Assembly: GCA_014801075.1 (NCBI GenBank)
Contig: JAAVEW010000032.1
Span: 1 to 59,692 of the forward strand
Direction of reading: 5' to 3'
DNA from: Barnesiella sp.
Lineage (GTDB): Bacteria; Bacteroidota; Bacteroidia; Bacteroidales; Muribaculaceae
DNA: 59,692 bases
Shown: one piece after another, positions 17,182-27,293 of the stretch
Numbering within the stretch: position 1 is the first letter of the stretch
How the letters are laid out: the number at the start of each line of letters is the position of its first letter
Translations under genes and position numbers: made by a program
The notes under the pieces: model-generated
The model's database searches: none
What the model was told of the DNA's origin: nothing
Seen by the model: only the letters and a program-made list of their open reading frames with translations

Positions 17182-17189
17182 CAAAAATA
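17182..17189 (-). promoter_or_regulatory. -7 element for the MATE-rarA operon
   Basis: The minus strand reads TATTTTTG, ending five bases before the MATE start codon. This implies a transcription start at or next to the ATG. Confidence 0.5.
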
Positions 17190-17224
17190 ACGCTTTAAAT
17201 GCTGATAATGGTGGAAAATTGTCT

Positions 17225-17232
17225 TATTTTTG
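17225..17232 (+). promoter_or_regulatory. -7 element for the HAD phosphatase
   Basis: TATTTTTG at this site rules out the upstream in-frame TTG (17230) as start codon, because it lies inside the promoter. Confidence 0.6.
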
Positions 17233-17250
17233 CAAAAATTCACAAAAAAG

Positions 17251-17919
17251 ATGTTTATGGAAACTAAGAAAGATATTGCCGCGCTCTTCGATCTCGACGG
17301 AGTGCTTATTGACACCGAGGGACTTTACACCGAATTCTGGGCCGCAACAGGAAAGAAATTCGGCGTCCCCTCCCCCACCTTTGCCGCTGACATCAAGGGC
17401 ACTACACTCAAAAGCATACTTGAGTATTTCCCGGGCGACGAACTCAAAGCGCAGGTGATGCAGGAGATACACGACTTTGAGGACACGATGCGCTACCGCA
17501 TGTTTGACGGCGTGTCGGCATTCCTCCAATCGCTCCGCGACGCCGGCGTGCCCACGGCTATTGTCACCAGCAGCGACGAGGTGAAGATGAGTTGCCTCTT
17601 CGCGCAGCTGCCCGAACTGCGCAGCATGGTCGACATCGTCATCGACGCTTCGATGGTGACACGTTCCAAGCCCGACCCGCAAGGCTACCTCCTCGCCGCC
17701 GAAAAACTGGGCGTAGCACCCGAACACTGTTACGTATTCGAGGACTCACTGCAGGGACTCGAAGCGGGACGCCGCGCCGGCACCGCCGTAATCGGCCTCG
17801 CCACCACCAACCCTGCCGACAAAGTGCTCCCCCTCTGCGACTACCTCCTCCCATCGTTCGTTGACTTCACAGTCGACCAACTCCGCGCCATAAACAAAAA
17901 GTCTGTAAATAAAAATTAA
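17251..17919 (+). CDS. HAD-family phosphatase (beta-phosphoglucomutase-like)
   Basis: A HAD superfamily hydrolase, subfamily I. Motif I is FDLDGVLIDTEG with the nucleophilic aspartate, motif II is AIVTSSDE, the conserved lysine lies in TRSKPDPQGYL, and motif IV is VFEDSLQGLEAG. The helical cap between motifs I and II fits phosphoglycolate phosphatase or beta-phosphoglucomutase types acting on small phosphosugars; the substrate cannot be told. The start is ATG at 17251 or at 17257 (METKKD), both downstream of the promoter. Confidence 0.88.
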   Translation: MFMETKKDIAALFDLDGVLIDTEGLYTEFWAATGKKFGVPSPTFAADIKGTTLKSILEYFPGDELKAQVMQEIHDFEDTMRYRMFDGVSAFLQSLRDAGVPTAIVTSSDEVKMSCLFAQLPELRSMVDIVIDASMVTRSKPDPQGYLLAAEKLGVAPEHCYVFEDSLQGLEAGRRAGTAVIGLATTNPADKVLPLCDYLLPSFVDFTVDQLRAINKKSVNKN

Positions 17920-17938
17920 GCATTTCCGTTCAAAATGA

Positions 17939-17968
17939 TTGCAAAATTCCAAATATTTTGTAATTTTG
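17939..17968 (+). promoter_or_regulatory. promoter of the 17998-19618 secreted pair
   Basis: TTG at 17939-17941, 19 bp, then TAATTTTG at 17961-17968. This sets the start of the first gene at 17998, not at the in-frame ATG 17935. Confidence 0.65.
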
Positions 17969-17997
17969 CCAGCAAATCACATTTAATAAAGTTTTTT

Positions 17998-18480
17998 ATG
18001 AAACGACAACTACTTTTGTCATTATGCCTCGGCTCACTGTTTGCCGCATCGGTTATGGCCGATGACGTGACCACAGCCACCATGAAGATAGAAGGAGACG
18101 GCGTGACTCTCGGAAACCTGCCACTGAGCACACTATCCGAAATCACATTCTCCGACAACAACATGGTGATTACCGACGGCACAGATTCGCAATCATTCTC
18201 GCTGGCCGACATCTCTGAAATCACGTTTGCAATCGTCACCAGTTCGAGCGAGAGCATCAGCGCCGACCTCGCCGACAATCTCAAAGTAAACCTGCAAAAC
18301 TGCATTCTTACTGTCACCGCCGATGCCAACTCGAGCATCGACATGGCCATCTACGCCCTCAACGGCCGCATGGTTGCATCACAGAGCGCTACCGGCACTC
18401 TGACCGCCGACCTCAACGACCTCACCAAAGGTGTCTACATTATCAATGTAAACGACAAAGCAATTAAATTCATCCGTTAA
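17998..18480 (+). CDS. secreted protein with T9SS-type C-terminal domain
   Basis: A signal peptide (MKRQLLLSLCLGSLFAASVM-A) leads into repeated short segments ending in the motif SEITF (LSTLSEITFSD, LADISEITFAI), a pattern common in Muribaculaceae surface proteins. The C-terminus (IDMAIYALNGRMVASQSATG, then DLTKGVYIINVNDKAIKFIR) matches type IX secretion sorting domains, which read xxLYNxxGxxV ... LxxGVYIVxVxxK. The gene lies 13 bp before the FISUMP gene, so the two are probably coexpressed. Confidence 0.75.
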   Translation: MKRQLLLSLCLGSLFAASVMADDVTTATMKIEGDGVTLGNLPLSTLSEITFSDNNMVITDGTDSQSFSLADISEITFAIVTSSSESISADLADNLKVNLQNCILTVTADANSSIDMAIYALNGRMVASQSATGTLTADLNDLTKGVYIINVNDKAIKFIR

Positions 18481-18493
18481 GCACAATCACAAT

Positions 18494-19618
18494 ATGAAGA
18501 AATATATACTCCCCGCAATGCTCACGCTTGCAGCGTCGGCCTTCGCCCAGACTACCCCCAACACCATGTATATCAACCTCAAGGATGGTAGCAAGGTAGA
18601 GTACACAATCACCGACATCGACAACATCACCTTCGAGGAAAAGCAGGATGTGACTCCCGAGGAGCCGGGTGCGGTTAAGTTTGCAATACCCGCGTCATTC
18701 AGTTCGTCGTACGTGCAGAAGGTCATGAGCGCCGGAAAGCAGGTGGCAGAGATTGACCTCGAATATATCAACTCCACCAAGCAGCAGCTCGTAGTAGTTT
18801 ACCCCTGCGACGAAAATGGCAAAGCCATTCTTACCAAAGGTGTGACCGCCGACGGAGCTTCCGTGGTATGGGACGTCGACAAAAACACAGCTACCGTAGG
18901 TGAGGCAGCCGATGCCATTACCGACTTCTATATCGTAGACGGCGAACTCCTTACATCGTATGCCGGCGAGACTGCCGACGCGCTTGTGCAGCCCGACCTC
19001 CTCGTCGACGTGCGCGGCAAAGAATCCAACACCTACCGCATCGTAAAAATCGGTACACAATACTGGATGGCCGACAACCTCCGTACCACCTGCTACGCCG
19101 ACGGCTCGGCCATCGACTCTTACAGCGAGACCGACACCGACGGTTGGAAGAACAATACCACAGGTGCTTATCTCGCCTATGGCGACAAAGAATGGATTGA
19201 ATACGTAGGCTATCTCTACAGCGGTTATGCCGTAATGAATGAGAAAGGTCTCGCTCCCGAAGGTTGGGAAATACCTACTCAGGCACAGTGGACAAAAGTA
19301 AAAACAGCAGGCGGCTCAACAATGGCCAACTTCAAGGATTCTGCAATGATGACCTGGGCCGACGGTGGTGAAGGAACCAATATCAACGGCTTCAGCGGCA
19401 TTGCCACCGGCTACTACAGCACAGCGACAGGTCTTACGGCACTCAATACCGATGCATATTTCTGGTCAACGACCACATATTACGATTCTCTCGTCCGCGG
19501 CGATGTTATTGACTACGCACGTTTGACAGCAAAAGGCACCAACATGGTAGTCAGCACCACCCTTACCGGCGGCCACTCCCTCGCCTTCGGCCACTCGATA
19601 CGCTGCGTCCGCAAGTAA
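18494..19618 (+). CDS. FISUMP-domain secreted protein
   Basis: After a signal peptide (MKKYILPAMLTLAASAFA-Q), an N-terminal segment MYINLKDGSKVEYTITDIDN-ITFEE repeats the motif seen in the previous gene. The C-terminal half is a FISUMP (Fibrobacter succinogenes major paralogous) domain: YRIVKIGTQYWMADNLRTTC, GYAVMNEKGLAPEGWEIPTQ, and a terminal SLAFGHSIRCVRK. These domains occur in surface proteins of unknown ligand. It is followed by a terminator at 19691. Confidence 0.85.
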   Translation: MKKYILPAMLTLAASAFAQTTPNTMYINLKDGSKVEYTITDIDNITFEEKQDVTPEEPGAVKFAIPASFSSSYVQKVMSAGKQVAEIDLEYINSTKQQLVVVYPCDENGKAILTKGVTADGASVVWDVDKNTATVGEAADAITDFYIVDGELLTSYAGETADALVQPDLLVDVRGKESNTYRIVKIGTQYWMADNLRTTCYADGSAIDSYSETDTDGWKNNTTGAYLAYGDKEWIEYVGYLYSGYAVMNEKGLAPEGWEIPTQAQWTKVKTAGGSTMANFKDSAMMTWADGGEGTNINGFSGIATGYYSTATGLTALNTDAYFWSTTTYYDSLVRGDVIDYARLTAKGTNMVVSTTLTGGHSLAFGHSIRCVRK

Positions 19619-19649
19619 TGCCTCCAACAGCATGCAACACAAGCGATAC

Positions 19650-19690
19650 CGCATGCCACATATTGATAAACATGCCACATATTGATAAAG
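19650..19690. repeat. two tandem copies of a 19-bp unit
   Basis: The unit CATGCCACATATTGATAAA occurs twice in direct succession between the FISUMP stop codon and the terminator. Its function is unclear; it may be a slippage product. Confidence 0.7.
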
Positions 19691-19730
19691 AAGAAGAGAC
19701 TGCACACTCCGCGCAGTCTCTTCTTATTTT
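19691..19730 (+). terminator. terminator after the FISUMP gene
   Basis: AAGAAGAGACTGC pairs with GCAGTCTCTTCTT around ACACTCCGC, followed by ATTTT. Confidence 0.85.
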
Positions 19731-19767
19731 CGTGTTAAGTCTTAGTCTTCTTTATTGTGTTAGCTCC

Positions 19768-20541
19768 TTATTGGGCTAATTCGGGGGCGGTGAGGGTAAA
19801 TTCCACGGCGCGGTCGGAGGGGACGCCGCGGTAACGGCAAGTGATACCGTGGTTGATGTCGTGGAGGTAAGCGCCGGCCGAGTTGGAGGAGAGTCGGGCA
19901 CGGAGTTTATCTTTCATTTCGGGGATGACGCGCTCTATTGAGTCCATGTCGTGGACTGTTTCATCGACCTTGCAGAGGAACACGATGTTGTCGCCATCAT
20001 CAAATCCTCTCACTACTGCCATGCCGGGCAATACTTCGGCGGGGAACTGCGCGTTGCTCAGTACATTGATAAAATTGACTGAACGCTCCACGCGCTGCTC
20101 CATGGTGGAAGGCGTCTCGCTGAGTTCCAGTATCTCGTCGGGCCCAAGACCGAATGTCACACTGACTCCCGATACGTCGCCCGTATAGACAAATGCGAGC
20201 GCGCCGCCCTCGTAGGAGAGCGCTTTCACTACCTCAGTGAGTTTCCCCTCCTCGGAGAGCATGCGGGGCCAATCGTAACTTTTGAGCCAGTTGACTGCAT
20301 TGACAAGGTATTCCTTGCCCACGTTCTTCTCATGTATCGTTAGATTGTATGTCGCCACTTTGGCGCTATCATCGTATGTCACGCTTTCGAGAGTGACGTA
20401 GTCGTCATTGCTCACGGGGCAATCCTTGTTGACTTTGGCTATCTCGCCGTTCACATCGTGTGGGGTGGGAAACTTGCAGAACAACAGCACTGCGGCAACT
20501 GCCACAATCGGCACAAGCAGCATCAAAACCGTCTTTTTCAT
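19768..20541 (-). CDS. membrane-anchored or exported protein, unknown
   Basis: The chosen start MKKTVLMLLVPIVAVAAVLL gives an N-terminal membrane anchor or signal; a longer in-frame TTG start overlaps the -7 box at 20573-20566 and is unlikely. The exported part, about 235 residues, has segments such as YVTLESVTYDDSAKVATYNL and GGALAFVYTGDVSGVSVTFG, and ends with CRYRGVPSDRAVEFTLTAPE, suggesting two related alpha/beta repeats. I do not recognise the family. Confidence 0.7.
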   Translation of the reverse strand: MKKTVLMLLVPIVAVAAVLLFCKFPTPHDVNGEIAKVNKDCPVSNDDYVTLESVTYDDSAKVATYNLTIHEKNVGKEYLVNAVNWLKSYDWPRMLSEEGKLTEVVKALSYEGGALAFVYTGDVSGVSVTFGLGPDEILELSETPSTMEQRVERSVNFINVLSNAQFPAEVLPGMAVVRGFDDGDNIVFLCKVDETVHDMDSIERVIPEMKDKLRARLSSNSAGAYLHDINHGITCRYRGVPSDRAVEFTLTAPELAQ

Positions 20542-20565
20542 AAATCCTATTCGTTTAAGCGACTG

Positions 20566-20573
20566 CAAAATTA
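20566..20573 (-). promoter_or_regulatory. -7 element for the 19768-20541 gene
   Basis: The minus strand reads TAATTTTG, 25 bp upstream of the chosen ATG. Confidence 0.55.
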
Positions 20574-20617
20574 GTGATAAAATTTCAAATTACGATGCAC
20601 TCACCACGCACGAAGCT

Positions 20618-21643
20618 TTACTTTGCGGGGAAATGCGCATCAAGCCAGGCCACTATGGCATCAAGCGTGGCTGACGAGATGGATTCGGCGAGAGTGGCAT
20701 ATTCCTGCACGAGTCCGGTGGTACACTGCTGGAAGAGGTGGTTGTGGCCGGGAAGCAGCATGGTGTCAACCGTAGGATTAAGCTGCTGAATAGTAGTGAG
20801 ATTGGCGGGAAGCACCTGCATATCCTTACCACCGTTGAGTGCAAGCCACGGCTTTGTGATTGACGCAATATCATCGGCCGGGTTGTAGCGCACCATCCCG
20901 CGGTAATAGTCGGAAAGCATGACATCGGCCGAAGCCACTATCTGCGCCTGCACTTTGGGGAGCGTGGCCGCCTCGCCGATACTGTTGGAGAGGATGTAGA
21001 TGAATCCGGGGCGAGCCAACGGCGTGGGCACGTCAGAGAGGCATATATCGAGCAACGAACGCTGTAGCGCCTCCTTGTCAGGCTCCCACCTGCCGCTCAT
21101 GGCCTCGGCCACGGCGCGTGTCTGCGACATTATAATGGAATCGCCCTGCCACGCCGAAGCGGCAAGAGTGACTATAAAATCGCAGGCGGGATTGTGGGCG
21201 GCCTGACGGATAGCAACGGTGCCACCCTCGCTGTGGCCGAGTACGCCGACCGGCACACCGTGACACAGCGTATCGGCCGCTGCAACCGCTGCCGCTATGT
21301 CGCCAACGAAATCATCGACCGTAGCGCCTTTGAACTGACCGCCGCTGCCCCCTGTCCCGCGGTCGTCCATACGTATTGAGGCATACCCCTCGGCGGCCAG
21401 ACGGTCGGCGATGTCGCGGAACAGTTTGTGGCCGAAAATCTCCTCGTCGCGGTCCTGCTGACCGCTTCCGGTAGCCATGACGAGGAGCGCGCGGGGCGAG
21501 CCGCTATCAGGCATTGACAGCGTGCCGGCCAGCATCACGCCATCGTTACTGTTAGTTACGGTAATCTCCCTCTCCGAGGCCGGAGCCACAGCGGGAACAA
21601 ATGCGGCAAGCGCCGCAATCAAAGCCGGTATTCTCTTCTTCAT
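20618..21643 (-). CDS. secreted alpha/beta hydrolase
   Basis: A signal peptide (MKKRIPALIAALAAFVPAVA) precedes a serine hydrolase domain. Visible features are an oxyanion-type motif VMATGSGQQDRDE, DDRGTGGSGG, the nucleophile elbow GVLGHSEGG, the acid residue in WLALNGGKDMQV and the catalytic histidine in LPGHNHLF. The family contains periplasmic esterases and acyl hydrolases. A longer in-frame start 18 codons upstream is disfavoured because the signal peptide begins at this ATG (21643). It is divergent from guaB. Confidence 0.87.
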   Translation of the reverse strand: MKKRIPALIAALAAFVPAVAPASEREITVTNSNDGVMLAGTLSMPDSGSPRALLVMATGSGQQDRDEEIFGHKLFRDIADRLAAEGYASIRMDDRGTGGSGGQFKGATVDDFVGDIAAAVAAADTLCHGVPVGVLGHSEGGTVAIRQAAHNPACDFIVTLAASAWQGDSIIMSQTRAVAEAMSGRWEPDKEALQRSLLDICLSDVPTPLARPGFIYILSNSIGEAATLPKVQAQIVASADVMLSDYYRGMVRYNPADDIASITKPWLALNGGKDMQVLPANLTTIQQLNPTVDTMLLPGHNHLFQQCTTGLVQEYATLAESISSATLDAIVAWLDAHFPAK

Positions 21644-21773
21644 TATATTATAGTTGGTCCATGCACGCAGCGCATGAGATATTTCCGGAGGGCACAATTG
21701 CCCTGTTTCATCGGCAAATATAATGAATAATGTGAAAATTTCGCATAGATATTGAATTTATAAAGTATAACTC

Positions 21774-21804
21774 TTGCTGATTTTGGAAAAAATCGTTACC
21801 TTTG
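21774..21804 (+). promoter_or_regulatory. promoter of guaB
   Basis: TTG at 21774-21776, a 20-bp spacer and TACCTTTG at 21797-21804. The leader is about 25 nt. Confidence 0.7.
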
Positions 21805-21814
21805 CATGCAATAA

Positions 21815-23311
<1,497 letters not shown>

Positions 23312-23361
23312 TCCGAGACGCACCCGCCGCCCGTCGGCGCCTGCGACACAATGAATATATA

Positions 23362-23410
23362 TCCTGACGATGAAAGATTCCAACTATCGGCCATCGTCAG
23401 GATTTTATTT
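23362..23410 (+). terminator. terminator of guaB
   Basis: TCCTGACGATG pairs with CATCGTCAGGA across a 19-nt loop, followed by TTTTATTT. A second hairpin downstream (AGTAACTGTT/AACAGTTACT, about 23413-23445) may reinforce it. The rest of the gap to 23634 shows no gene. Confidence 0.8.
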
Positions 23411-23634
23411 GAGTAACTGTTCAAAATTATTTTAAACAGTTACTTAGCATCACGTTTCAATTATTTCAATCAGGATAAACAGTTTTGGGGCGCCCTCATA
23501 CCGCTTGGTCCGCTTATTGAAATATTTTGCACTTTCACTGACGCAATTTATAATAAATCGTGATTCACTGCGTTACTATTACGTAACAATCAATTTTTGC
23601 AATAGAAATTCAACGAACATAACCTTAGACAAGA

Positions 23635-25611
23635 ATGAAAAAAGTCCTTTTGTCGCTGACAATCGCAGCATTGGCAGGCGCAAGCCTCTCAGCGGGGTCG
23701 AAAGATACCGACCCGGTGCTTATGACTGTCAATAAAAAGCCCGTCAAACTGAGCGAATTTTCCTACCTCTACCAGAAAAATAACGCGCAGCAGCTTGCTA
23801 CGCAGCCCGTCGACGAATATCTCGACCTCTTTGTCGTGTACAAACTCAAGGTGGCCGATGCTGAAGCTGCCGGTATTGCCGACAATGACGCTTTCGTCAA
23901 CGAATACGCAGGCTACAAGCGCGACCTTTCAGAGCCTTACCTCGTCGACCAGGCGGCACGCGACAGCCTCGTGCGCTGCATCTACGACCGTCTCAAAACC
24001 GAGGTCGATGTGAGCCACATCATGGTGGAACGTCCCTTCGGAGCCAAGGCTGCCGCCAAGCAGCGTGCTCTACTCGACAGCCTCCGCACTGAAATCATAG
24101 CCGGCCGCGCCGACTTCGCAGCCGTTGCCGATGAATATTCCATCGACCCTGCTGTCAAGAACAACCACGGCCACATGGGCTACATCGTGGCAGGCGCTTT
24201 CCCCTACACTTTCGAGGACGCAGCCTTCACCACCACCGTCGGTGATATTTCTCCCGTAATCGAAACCCAGTTCGGCTACCATATCGTAAAAGTAAATGAT
24301 GTGCGCGACGCCCTCGGTCAGGTGAAAGTGCAGCACATACTCAAACTCACCCGCGGCCTCGCCGAAGAGGAGCAGCAGGCCAAGAAAGCCGCTATCGACT
24401 CACTCTACACCGTGCTTGTCAACGGCGGTAACTTCGACGAGATAGCACGCGCCGAGAGCGAGGATCCCGGTTCGGCCCGCGAAGGCGGTAACCTCGACTG
24501 GTTCTCGACCGGACGCATGGTGCCCGAATTTGAGAAAGTATCTTTCACACTCAAAAACGGTGAAATCTCCGAGCCTTTCGCTACCGCTTACGGTTATCAC
24601 ATCGTGAAACGCCTTGACTGGAAGCAGATTGACCCCTACGAAGAGGTTGCTCCCCGCATCAACGCAATGATTGACCGCGACGACCGCCAGAACATTCCCG
24701 TCCGCGCCAAGTACAAGCAGCTCCGCGCCAAGTATAACACTACAATCGACCGTGCTATCGCCGACGACGTGCGCCGCACCATCATCGCCAACGGCCGTTT
24801 CGACACTACTCTCGTGGCAAGCCTTGTCAACGACGAGCGCGTAATCATCCGCCTCAAAGGTGATAACAACGAGGTGACCGTAGGCGACATCTTCGCCGCT
24901 CTTCCCGCTCAGTTCAACGCTATGTCCCCCGACGATGCTATCGGCACTTTCGACAAACGTATCGAAGAGGTGGCCGACGAGGTTTCGATGGACGCCGAGC
25001 GCGAGAACCTCGCGATGGAGAACGCCGAGTACCGCAACCTCCTCAACGAATACCGCGACGGTATGCTCCTCTTTGAAATCAGCGACCGCAACGTGTGGAC
25101 CCGCTCTAAGGAGGATGCTCAGGGCATCGAGGCTTACTTCAACGCCAACAAGGATAAATACGCCAAGTGGACCGCGCCCAAATTCAAAGGCTACGTAGTC
25201 TTCGCCACCAGCGACTCCATCAAGGACGCTGCGCAGAACTTCATCGCTGCCAACAACATCGCCAACGAAAACCTCGTTGAAGCGCTTCGCGGCGAGTTTG
25301 GCAAAGAGGTGAAAGTAGAACGCGTGCTCGCAGCCGAAGGTGACAATGCTATCATCGACGGTATCGCATTCGGCAAGGAAGCTCCCGCGGGTACAGGCAA
25401 GTGGGTGGCCTACTTCGCTCACGCCGGCAAGGTCATCGACCAGCCCGAAGAGGTTGCCGACGAACGCGGTGTCATCACTACCGACTACCAGAACGCCCTC
25501 GAAGAGGAGTGGATCAAGACCCTCCGCAAGAAATATCCCGTGAAGGTCAACAAGAAAGTGCTCAAAGAGTACAAGGAAAAAGCAGCCGCACAGACTGCTG
25601 CCAACATCTAA
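23635..25611 (+). CDS. periplasmic peptidylprolyl isomerase with two rotamase domains
   Basis: A SurA/PpiD-like chaperone for exported proteins. A signal peptide (MKKVLLSLTIAALAGASLSA) is followed by an N-terminal helical chaperone region. The first parvulin domain is at about 122-225 (VDVSHIMVERPFG, then GYIVAGAFPYTFEDAAF and FGYHIVKVNDVRDAL). The second is at about 228-330 (VKVQHILKLTRG, GGNLDWFSTGRMVPEFEKV, YGYHIVKRLDWK). The C-terminal 320 residues have no parvulin motif and resemble the substrate-binding tail of Bacteroidetes homologues. Confidence 0.9.
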   Translation: MKKVLLSLTIAALAGASLSAGSKDTDPVLMTVNKKPVKLSEFSYLYQKNNAQQLATQPVDEYLDLFVVYKLKVADAEAAGIADNDAFVNEYAGYKRDLSEPYLVDQAARDSLVRCIYDRLKTEVDVSHIMVERPFGAKAAAKQRALLDSLRTEIIAGRADFAAVADEYSIDPAVKNNHGHMGYIVAGAFPYTFEDAAFTTTVGDISPVIETQFGYHIVKVNDVRDALGQVKVQHILKLTRGLAEEEQQAKKAAIDSLYTVLVNGGNFDEIARAESEDPGSAREGGNLDWFSTGRMVPEFEKVSFTLKNGEISEPFATAYGYHIVKRLDWKQIDPYEEVAPRINAMIDRDDRQNIPVRAKYKQLRAKYNTTIDRAIADDVRRTIIANGRFDTTLVASLVNDERVIIRLKGDNNEVTVGDIFAALPAQFNAMSPDDAIGTFDKRIEEVADEVSMDAERENLAMENAEYRNLLNEYRDGMLLFEISDRNVWTRSKEDAQGIEAYFNANKDKYAKWTAPKFKGYVVFATSDSIKDAAQNFIAANNIANENLVEALRGEFGKEVKVERVLAAEGDNAIIDGIAFGKEAPAGTGKWVAYFAHAGKVIDQPEEVADERGVITTDYQNALEEEWIKTLRKKYPVKVNKKVLKEYKEKAAAQTAANI

Positions 25612-25679
25612 CCGCCCTCTCCCATTCATCCCATTAAGGCCGGAGCATCCGCAATCAGCGACTCCGGCCTCAGTTAACC

Positions 25680-25716
25680 AATAAAGGCTGTTTCGAAAAT
25701 CGAAACAGCCTTTATT
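25680..25716. terminator. bidirectional terminator between the PPIase gene and nadC
   Basis: A perfect 17-bp stem (AATAAAGGCTGTTTCGA and its complement) encloses AAA, with A- and T-rich edges suited to both directions. Confidence 0.85.
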
Positions 25717-25751
25717 GGCATTTAAGCTTGGCTTAATTTTTCGGAGGACGA

Positions 25752-25873
25752 GTCGGACCGGTCAGACAGGTCGGACAAACTGAAGAGATAGGACCGGCAG
25801 GAGCTTTCACTTTCGGAGAATTCCGACCTGTCCTACTGGTCCGACTGGTCTGACTGGTCCGACCCGTCCGACC
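25752..25873. repeat. inverted pair of 9-bp tandem repeats (GTCGGACNN)
   Basis: The left block (25752-25776) has three units and the right block (25823-25873) five units in the opposite orientation. The left block matches the complement of the right at about 22 of 25 positions, so the region can form a long hairpin between two convergent genes. Confidence 0.7.
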
Positions 25874-25915
25874 TCTCCTGCTAAATCATTCCTGCTTGGG
25901 ATAAACCTTGCGCTA

Positions 25916-26761
25916 TCAGCAGGCTTTGAAGCTCATGTCGAGGCCCTTGACGGAGTGGGTCAGAGCGCCTACCGAGATGAAGTCAACGCCACATTCGCCG
26001 TACTCGCGCAGTGTGTCGAGGGTGATACCGCCCGACGACTCTATCTCTACGCGGCCACCGATATGTTCAACGGCTTCGCGGGTGCGTGCGGGGGTGAAGT
26101 TGTCGAGCATGATGCGGTCAACTCCGGCAGCAAGAGCCTGGTCAATCTCCTCGGTGTTGCGCACCTCCACTTCAATCTTGAGGTCGCGGCCTGTCTCTTT
26201 GCAATATTTCTTTGCGGCAGCCACAGCCTGAGGTATGCCTCCGGCAAAGTCAACGTGGTTGTCCTTGATAAGTATCATGTCGAAGAGACCGATGCGATGG
26301 TTCTCGCCGCCGCCAATTTTCACGGCCTCCTTCTCGAGCAGACGCATGCCGGGAGTGGTCTTGCGGGTGTCGAGCACTTTGGTCTTGAGACCTTTGAGGC
26401 GGTCCTGATACTTGGCTGTCATGGTGGCGATACCGCTCATGCGCTGCATGATATTGAGCATGGTACGCTCGGTCTGGAGCAGCGAACGCACTTTGCCTTC
26501 CACTACGAAAGCTACGTCGCCGGGCTTCACGCGGGCACCGTCGTTGATAAAGACAGTCATTTTTAGCTCGGGGTCGAAGTATTCAAACACGCGGCGTGCC
26601 ATCTCCACTCCGGCAAGGATACCCTCCTCCTTGATGATAAGCTGCTGACGGCCCGTCTCGTCGGCGGGGATTGTTGACAGCGTGGTATGGTCACCGTCGC
26701 CCACATCTTCGGCAAATGCGAGGGCGATAAGATCGTCGATAAGTTCTTCCTTGGTTTTCAT
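25916..26761 (-). CDS. nadC: nicotinate-nucleotide pyrophosphorylase (carboxylating)
   Basis: Converts quinolinate and PRPP to nicotinate mononucleotide in NAD synthesis. Recognisable segments are LAFAEDVGDGDHTTLS, ERTMLNIMQRMSGIAT, LDTRKTTPGMRLLEKEAVKI with the substrate-binding Arg and Lys residues, GGGENHRIGLFDMILIKDNH, and LDNFTP. The length, 281 aa, is normal. No nadA or nadB is nearby. It is divergent from rlmH with only 45 bp between the start codons. Confidence 0.95.
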   Translation of the reverse strand: MKTKEELIDDLIALAFAEDVGDGDHTTLSTIPADETGRQQLIIKEEGILAGVEMARRVFEYFDPELKMTVFINDGARVKPGDVAFVVEGKVRSLLQTERTMLNIMQRMSGIATMTAKYQDRLKGLKTKVLDTRKTTPGMRLLEKEAVKIGGGENHRIGLFDMILIKDNHVDFAGGIPQAVAAAKKYCKETGRDLKIEVEVRNTEEIDQALAAGVDRIMLDNFTPARTREAVEHIGGRVEIESSGGITLDTLREYGECGVDFISVGALTHSVKGLDMSFKAC

Positions 26762-26806
26762 AACTTATGATAAATGATTAAATTTGTACAAATTTACAAT
26801 ATTATA

Positions 26807-27283
26807 ATGAAAATATCGCTCTATATCATCGGAAAAACTTCGGCGGCCTACCTGCGCGAAGGTATTGAAATATATTGCAAGCGCCTCAGCCACTACGTGC
26901 AGTTCGAACTTAAGCAGCTCCCCGACGTCAAGACCACCAAGGGAATGACGGAGAGCGCGCAGAAAGTGAAGGAGGGCGAAATGTTTCTCGAACAGATACG
27001 CACGGCCGATTACGTGGTGCTCCTCGACGAGCACGGACGCGAGATGACATCGAGGGAGTTTGCCGGATTCATTGACAAAAGTATGGCCTCTGCCGGGGCG
27101 GGCAATATAATATTTGTAATCGGTGGCCCTTACGGTTTCTCGGACGCTATGTATCAGCGGGCCGACACGAAACTCTCATTCTCGCAGATGACATTCTCCC
27201 ACGAGATGATACGCCTCCTCTTCGTGGAGCAACTCTACCGCGCCATGACAATACTCCGCGGCGAGCCTTACCACCACGACTGA
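26807..27283 (+). CDS. rlmH: 23S rRNA (pseudouridine1915-N3)-methyltransferase
   Basis: SPOUT-family enzyme methylating pseudouridine 1915 of 23S rRNA in the assembled ribosome. The chosen start MKISLYIIGKT matches the family N-terminus; an upstream in-frame start adds 11 atypical residues. The trefoil-knot SAM site is VVLLDEHGREMTSREFA followed by IIFVIGGPYGFSDAMYQRAD, and the C-terminus SQMTFSHEMIRLLFVEQLYR is highly conserved. The length is 158 aa. Confidence 0.95.
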   Translation: MKISLYIIGKTSAAYLREGIEIYCKRLSHYVQFELKQLPDVKTTKGMTESAQKVKEGEMFLEQIRTADYVVLLDEHGREMTSREFAGFIDKSMASAGAGNIIFVIGGPYGFSDAMYQRADTKLSFSQMTFSHEMIRLLFVEQLYRAMTILRGEPYHHD

Positions 27284-27293
27284 TACAAAGAGA

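Noticed and set aside
24400-25629. 409-codon open frame opposite the PPIase gene
   Set aside because: It is antisense to a clear two-rotamase protein and has no recognisable domain.
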